Shown: positions 4,980-7,595 of the stretch, one piece after another
Numbering within the stretch: the stretch's first letter is position 1
Layout of the letters: each line of letters begins with the position of its first letter
DNA from: Candidatus Omnitrophota bacterium
GTDB taxonomy: Bacteria > Omnitrophota > Gorgyraeia > Gygaellales > Profunditerraquicolaceae
Direction of reading: 5' to 3'
DNA length: 7,595 nt
Assembly (NCBI GenBank): GCA_016867095.1
Contig: VGKK01000049.1
Span: 1-7,595, forward strand
Translations under genes and position numbers: made by a program
The notes under the pieces: generated by a model
The model's input: only the letters and a program-made list of their open reading frames with translations
What the model was told of the DNA's origin: nothing
Database searches by the model: none

Positions 4980-7595
4980 ATGCCTAGAAAAGTAGTGATT
5001 ATCGGAAATTCGGCGGCAGGTTTTTCCTGCGCGCAATATCTGGCGGAAAACGCCAAAGACACCGAGGTTACGGTGATTACGCGGGAGAGCCACCCGGCCT
5101 ACCGCAAAAACAGGTTAATGGAAATCCTCTCCGGCCAGGCCACGGAAGAAGAGGAGCTGTATTTATTCCCGCCGGATTATTACGAGAAAAACCGGATAAA
5201 ATTAATAAATAACGCCCAGGTGGCGCGCGTGGATACGCGCAGGCGCAACCTTACTTTTAAGGACAACAGCAAAATTGCCTATGATATTTTAGTTATCGCC
5301 ACCGGCGAGCGGGTGGATATCTCGGATATACCGGGGGATAATAAAGACGGCGTATTCATTTTTAACAGCCTGCAAGACGCCAAAAATATCCGCCAGCGGA
5401 TCAGCCTGGTGGATACTGCCTGCGTTGTCGGCGCGCCGGTTTTAGCCCGCCAGATCGCCGAGGCAATCGCTGGCAGCAAGCGGCACATCAAGATTATCAG
5501 CACGCCCAGGCCGCGGGATTTTTCTGATAACGAGGCGCTGGAATGGATTGACGGCCCCACCCCCAGAGAAATTATCGGCGAGGGCGCGGAGCTTAAGGCG
5601 GTAAAGCTAGCCAGCGGCAAAATTATCGGCACGCCTGTGGTTATCTTTACGGGTTTATATAAGCCGAACAGCGAATTTTTGAAAGAGAGCGATATTTTTC
5701 TTTCCGGAGGTTATATTGTCGTGGATGATAATTTTCTTACTTCAGCGCCGGATACCTATGCCTGCGGAAGCGTCTGCCGCAAGAAAAATGTTGCGCCGGC
5801 AGAAAAGAATTGGGATTTAGCGGGAGAGGAAGGTATGCGCGTGGCTAAACATATTATTAATCCGACAGAAGAAAGGACTGCTGCTATGCCCGGACCGGAG
5901 CTTTTAATTGAATTGGGCGAGAAAGGCACCAGCGCTGTTTGCGGCCTGGCGCGTTCAGTGATTGAAAAGGCGATTGCGGAAAAAGGCAAGGATGCCGCGG
6001 TGAGTTTTCCTGAGACTAATTATTTCTTTCCTTTAGCCAATGCCCTTTTGAATATGGAAACCAAGACTCTTGGCGGCTGCCTTTTAGCGCTGGAGCAGGC
6101 TGAGGGCCTGGCTAAAGGCGTGGCTACCAAAAGCGGATTGAATATCCCGCTGATGGGAGGCATTTTTAATAAAGGTATTGCCACGCTTTTATGCGAGGAA
6201 CTGGTTGCCGGAGTTTTGACGGCGCAAGGCGCGCACCCAAAAGGCGGAATCGGTTTTATCCCGGATAAAATCCTGCGCTCATTAGGCCTGCAGCTGGTTG
6301 ACGGCCGCATTGCCGGTATTGCCGTGATTTTAGGCCCGGCAAAGGACGAAGAGAGCGCGGTCAATCTTATCCGTTCCTTTCAGTCAAAGAGCATTGTCGC
6401 GGTCCTGGCAGGAAATATCAACGGCAAAACCTTTGCCCAGCAATTAGAGGCAAAAGGCGTGGAAATGGGCCTGGAGAATTATATTGTGCCGTTAGGCGAG
6501 GATTATTTATCCGCTATTTACGCGGTGAATTTCGCGGTGCGCGCCCCGCTTATCTTCGGCGGGTTAAAGGCCGGGCAATGGGAGAAAATCGCCGATTATA
6601 TCCGTAACCGCGTGCCGGCGTTTGTCTTACTTTTGGGCCATGTTGATGAGATTATCGTGGCTACCGGCCTGGGTGTATTGAGCGTGGGCATCCCGATTAT
6701 TACGGACTTAGAAGTGCCGCAGTTAGGCAAGTTGGAGACTACGCTTTACGAGGCGCTGGTTACAGAAAAAGATTACGCAAAGCTCGCGGAGCGCTGTATC
6801 TTGACCCGCGGCATTAAAATCAGGGTAGCCCAGGTGAATGTGCCGGTTCCTTATGCCGCGGCCTTTGAGGGGGAGAGGGTAAGAAAAGAGCAGCTGCATG
6901 TGGAATTCGGCGGCAAGGCCAACAATGCCTTTGAGTATTTGGCGGCGAAGAATTCAGATGAGGTTTCCGACGGCAAGGTGGAATTATTCGGCCCGGATAT
7001 TGACCGCCTGGAGGGGACAAAGAAGGCGATGCCCCTGGCGATTATCGTGGAGGTTTATGGCCGCAAGATGCAAAAGGATTTTGAGCCTATCCTGGAGCGC
7101 CAAATCCACCGTTTTATAAATTATGCTATGGGCCTAATGCATATCGGCCAGCGGGATATGAACTGGATTAGGATATCCAATGACGCCTTTAGTAAGGGCT
7201 TCCGGTTGAAAGATATCGGCGTAATTTTGCACGCTATGCTGCACCAGGAATATAGCGCGATTGTGGATAAGGTCCAGGTAAAACTTTATACCCAGGAAGA
7301 AGATATTGCCAAACTCCTGCCGCAGGCAAAAAAGGCCTTTGACGAGCGCGATGAGCGCATGGCCGGGATGACTGATGAAAGCGCGGATACCTTTTACAGC
7401 TGCGCCCTTTGCCAGAGTTTCGCGCCTAACCACGTGTGTATGATTACCCCGGAGCGCCTGGGTTTATGCGGGGCGTATTCCTGGCTGGATGGCAAGGCCT
7501 CTTATGAAATTACCCCTACCGGGCCGAACCAGCCGGTATTAAAGGGAGAACTGCTGGACGCCAAGTTAGGCCAGTGGAAGAATATCAACGAATTT
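4980..7595 (+). CDS. acsB: Flavoprotein oxidoreductase - acetyl-CoA synthase (AcsB) fusion, 3' end cut by window
   Basis: One frame is open for 872 codons. Residues 1-about 300 resemble FAD/NAD(P)-dependent oxidoreductases of the FNOR/NirB-like type: VVIIGNSAAG (FAD motif Gly9-x-Ser-x-x-Gly14), AYRKNRLMEILSG (40-52), LVIATGERV (104-112), FTGLYKPN, and DTYACGSVC (258-266). From Met303 the protein is acetyl-CoA synthase, which joins methyl, CO and CoA: SFPETNYFFPL, LGPAKD, YGRKMQKDFEPILER, GQRDMNWIR, then FYSCALCQSFAPNHVC and ERLGLCGA. Cys808, 811, 820 and 830 have exactly the 3-9-10 spacing of Moorella AcsB Cys506/509/518/528, the [4Fe-4S] part of the A-cluster; the Ni-binding Cys-Gly-Cys would lie downstream. 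The offset of 302 means that the AcsB part is of normal length, so the full protein may be about 1,030 residues. The ATG at 4980 has only a weak AAAG before it. The flavin domain may feed electrons for A-cluster activation; this is inference. Confidence 0.93.
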   Translation, partial: MPRKVVIIGNSAAGFSCAQYLAENAKDTEVTVITRESHPAYRKNRLMEILSGQATEEEELYLFPPDYYEKNRIKLINNAQVARVDTRRRNLTFKDNSKIAYDILVIATGERVDISDIPGDNKDGVFIFNSLQDAKNIRQRISLVDTACVVGAPVLARQIAEAIAGSKRHIKIISTPRPRDFSDNEALEWIDGPTPREIIGEGAELKAVKLASGKIIGTPVVIFTGLYKPNSEFLKESDIFLSGGYIVVDDNFLTSAPDTYACGSVCRKKNVAPAEKNWDLAGEEGMRVAKHIINPTEERTAAMPGPELLIELGEKGTSAVCGLARSVIEKAIAEKGKDAAVSFPETNYFFPLANALLNMETKTLGGCLLALEQAEGLAKGVATKSGLNIPLMGGIFNKGIATLLCEELVAGVLTAQGAHPKGGIGFIPDKILRSLGLQLVDGRIAGIAVILGPAKDEESAVNLIRSFQSKSIVAVLAGNINGKTFAQQLEAKGVEMGLENYIVPLGEDYLSAIYAVNFAVRAPLIFGGLKAGQWEKIADYIRNRVPAFVLLLGHVDEIIVATGLGVLSVGIPIITDLEVPQLGKLETTLYEALVTEKDYAKLAERCILTRGIKIRVAQVNVPVPYAAAFEGERVRKEQLHVEFGGKANNAFEYLAAKNSDEVSDGKVELFGPDIDRLEGTKKAMPLAIIVEVYGRKMQKDFEPILERQIHRFINYAMGLMHIGQRDMNWIRISNDAFSKGFRLKDIGVILHAMLHQEYSAIVDKVQVKLYTQEEDIAKLLPQAKKAFDERDERMAGMTDESADTFYSCALCQSFAPNHVCMITPERLGLCGAYSWLDGKASYEITPTGPNQPVLKGELLDAKLGQWKNINEF
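5872..5888 (+). promoter_or_regulatory. Possible internal ribosome binding site and start for stand-alone AcsB
   Basis: AAAGGA at 5872-5877 lies 8 bases before an in-frame ATG at 5886-5888 (Met303), exactly where the flavoprotein domain ends and AcsB homology begins. It is a better Shine-Dalgarno than the one before the upstream ATG at 4980. Initiation here would yield an AcsB of about the usual length. It may be a relic of two separate genes whose stop codon was lost, or a working site that gives both forms. Confidence 0.45.

Noticed and set aside
5860..5900. The fusion as a frameshift artefact
   Set aside because: Both domains are in the same frame with no stop or compressed run at the junction, and the linker reads naturally, so a simple frameshift is not needed. 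A missed stop codon or a chimeric assembly cannot be excluded by reading alone.
6898..7119. A 73-codon + strand ORF in another frame inside acsB
   Set aside because: The acsB frame is fully supported by homology here; the alternative product is Arg/Trp-rich and typical of an out-of-frame shadow.

Overview
The window is part of a bacterial Wood-Ljungdahl (reductive acetyl-CoA) locus. All genes are on the + strand, and most of the methyl (folate) branch sits directly upstream of the acetyl-CoA synthase gene. In order: the C-terminal three quarters of formate-tetrahydrofolate ligase (fhs, 2-1279); methenyl-THF cyclohydrolase (fchA, 1495-2058); methylene-THF dehydrogenase (folD, 2039-2926, overlapping fchA by 20 bases); an AT-richer two-gene nucleotidyltransferase module (3152-3373 and 3352-3909); a short methylene-THF reductase (metF, 3925-4794); and the start of a very large ORF (4980 to the window end) that joins a flavoprotein oxidoreductase domain to acetyl-CoA synthase (AcsB). 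The AcsB part includes the four cysteines of the A-cluster [4Fe-4S] site; the nickel-site Cys-Gly-Cys lies beyond the window.

Together the folate enzymes take formate plus THF to formyl-, methenyl-, methylene- and methyl-THF. AcsB would join the methyl group with CO and CoA. CO dehydrogenase (acsA/cooS), the corrinoid protein subunits (acsC/acsD), the methyltransferase (acsE) and metV are not in the window and may follow acsB.

Three points stand out. First, AcsB is fused in frame behind a complete-length but partly degenerate FAD/NAD(P)-type oxidoreductase domain, and an internal ATG with its own Shine-Dalgarno-like sequence sits at the junction. Second, FolD has Gln where the catalytic Lys of the cyclohydrolase activity should be. 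This suggests that FolD is a dehydrogenase only and that the overlapping fchA supplies the missing step. Third, each of the three larger intergenic gaps holds a different palindromic repeat, and a fourth palindrome of a different type is inserted in frame inside folD.

The organism is probably an uncultured anaerobic bacterium. Intermediate base composition, the bacterial FchA/FolD/MetF set and many palindromic repeats fit candidate phyla such as Omnitrophota, but that placement is an impression and was not tested. The nucleotidyltransferase module looks like an accessory insertion into the pathway operon. No RNA genes, CRISPR arrays or transposase genes were seen.
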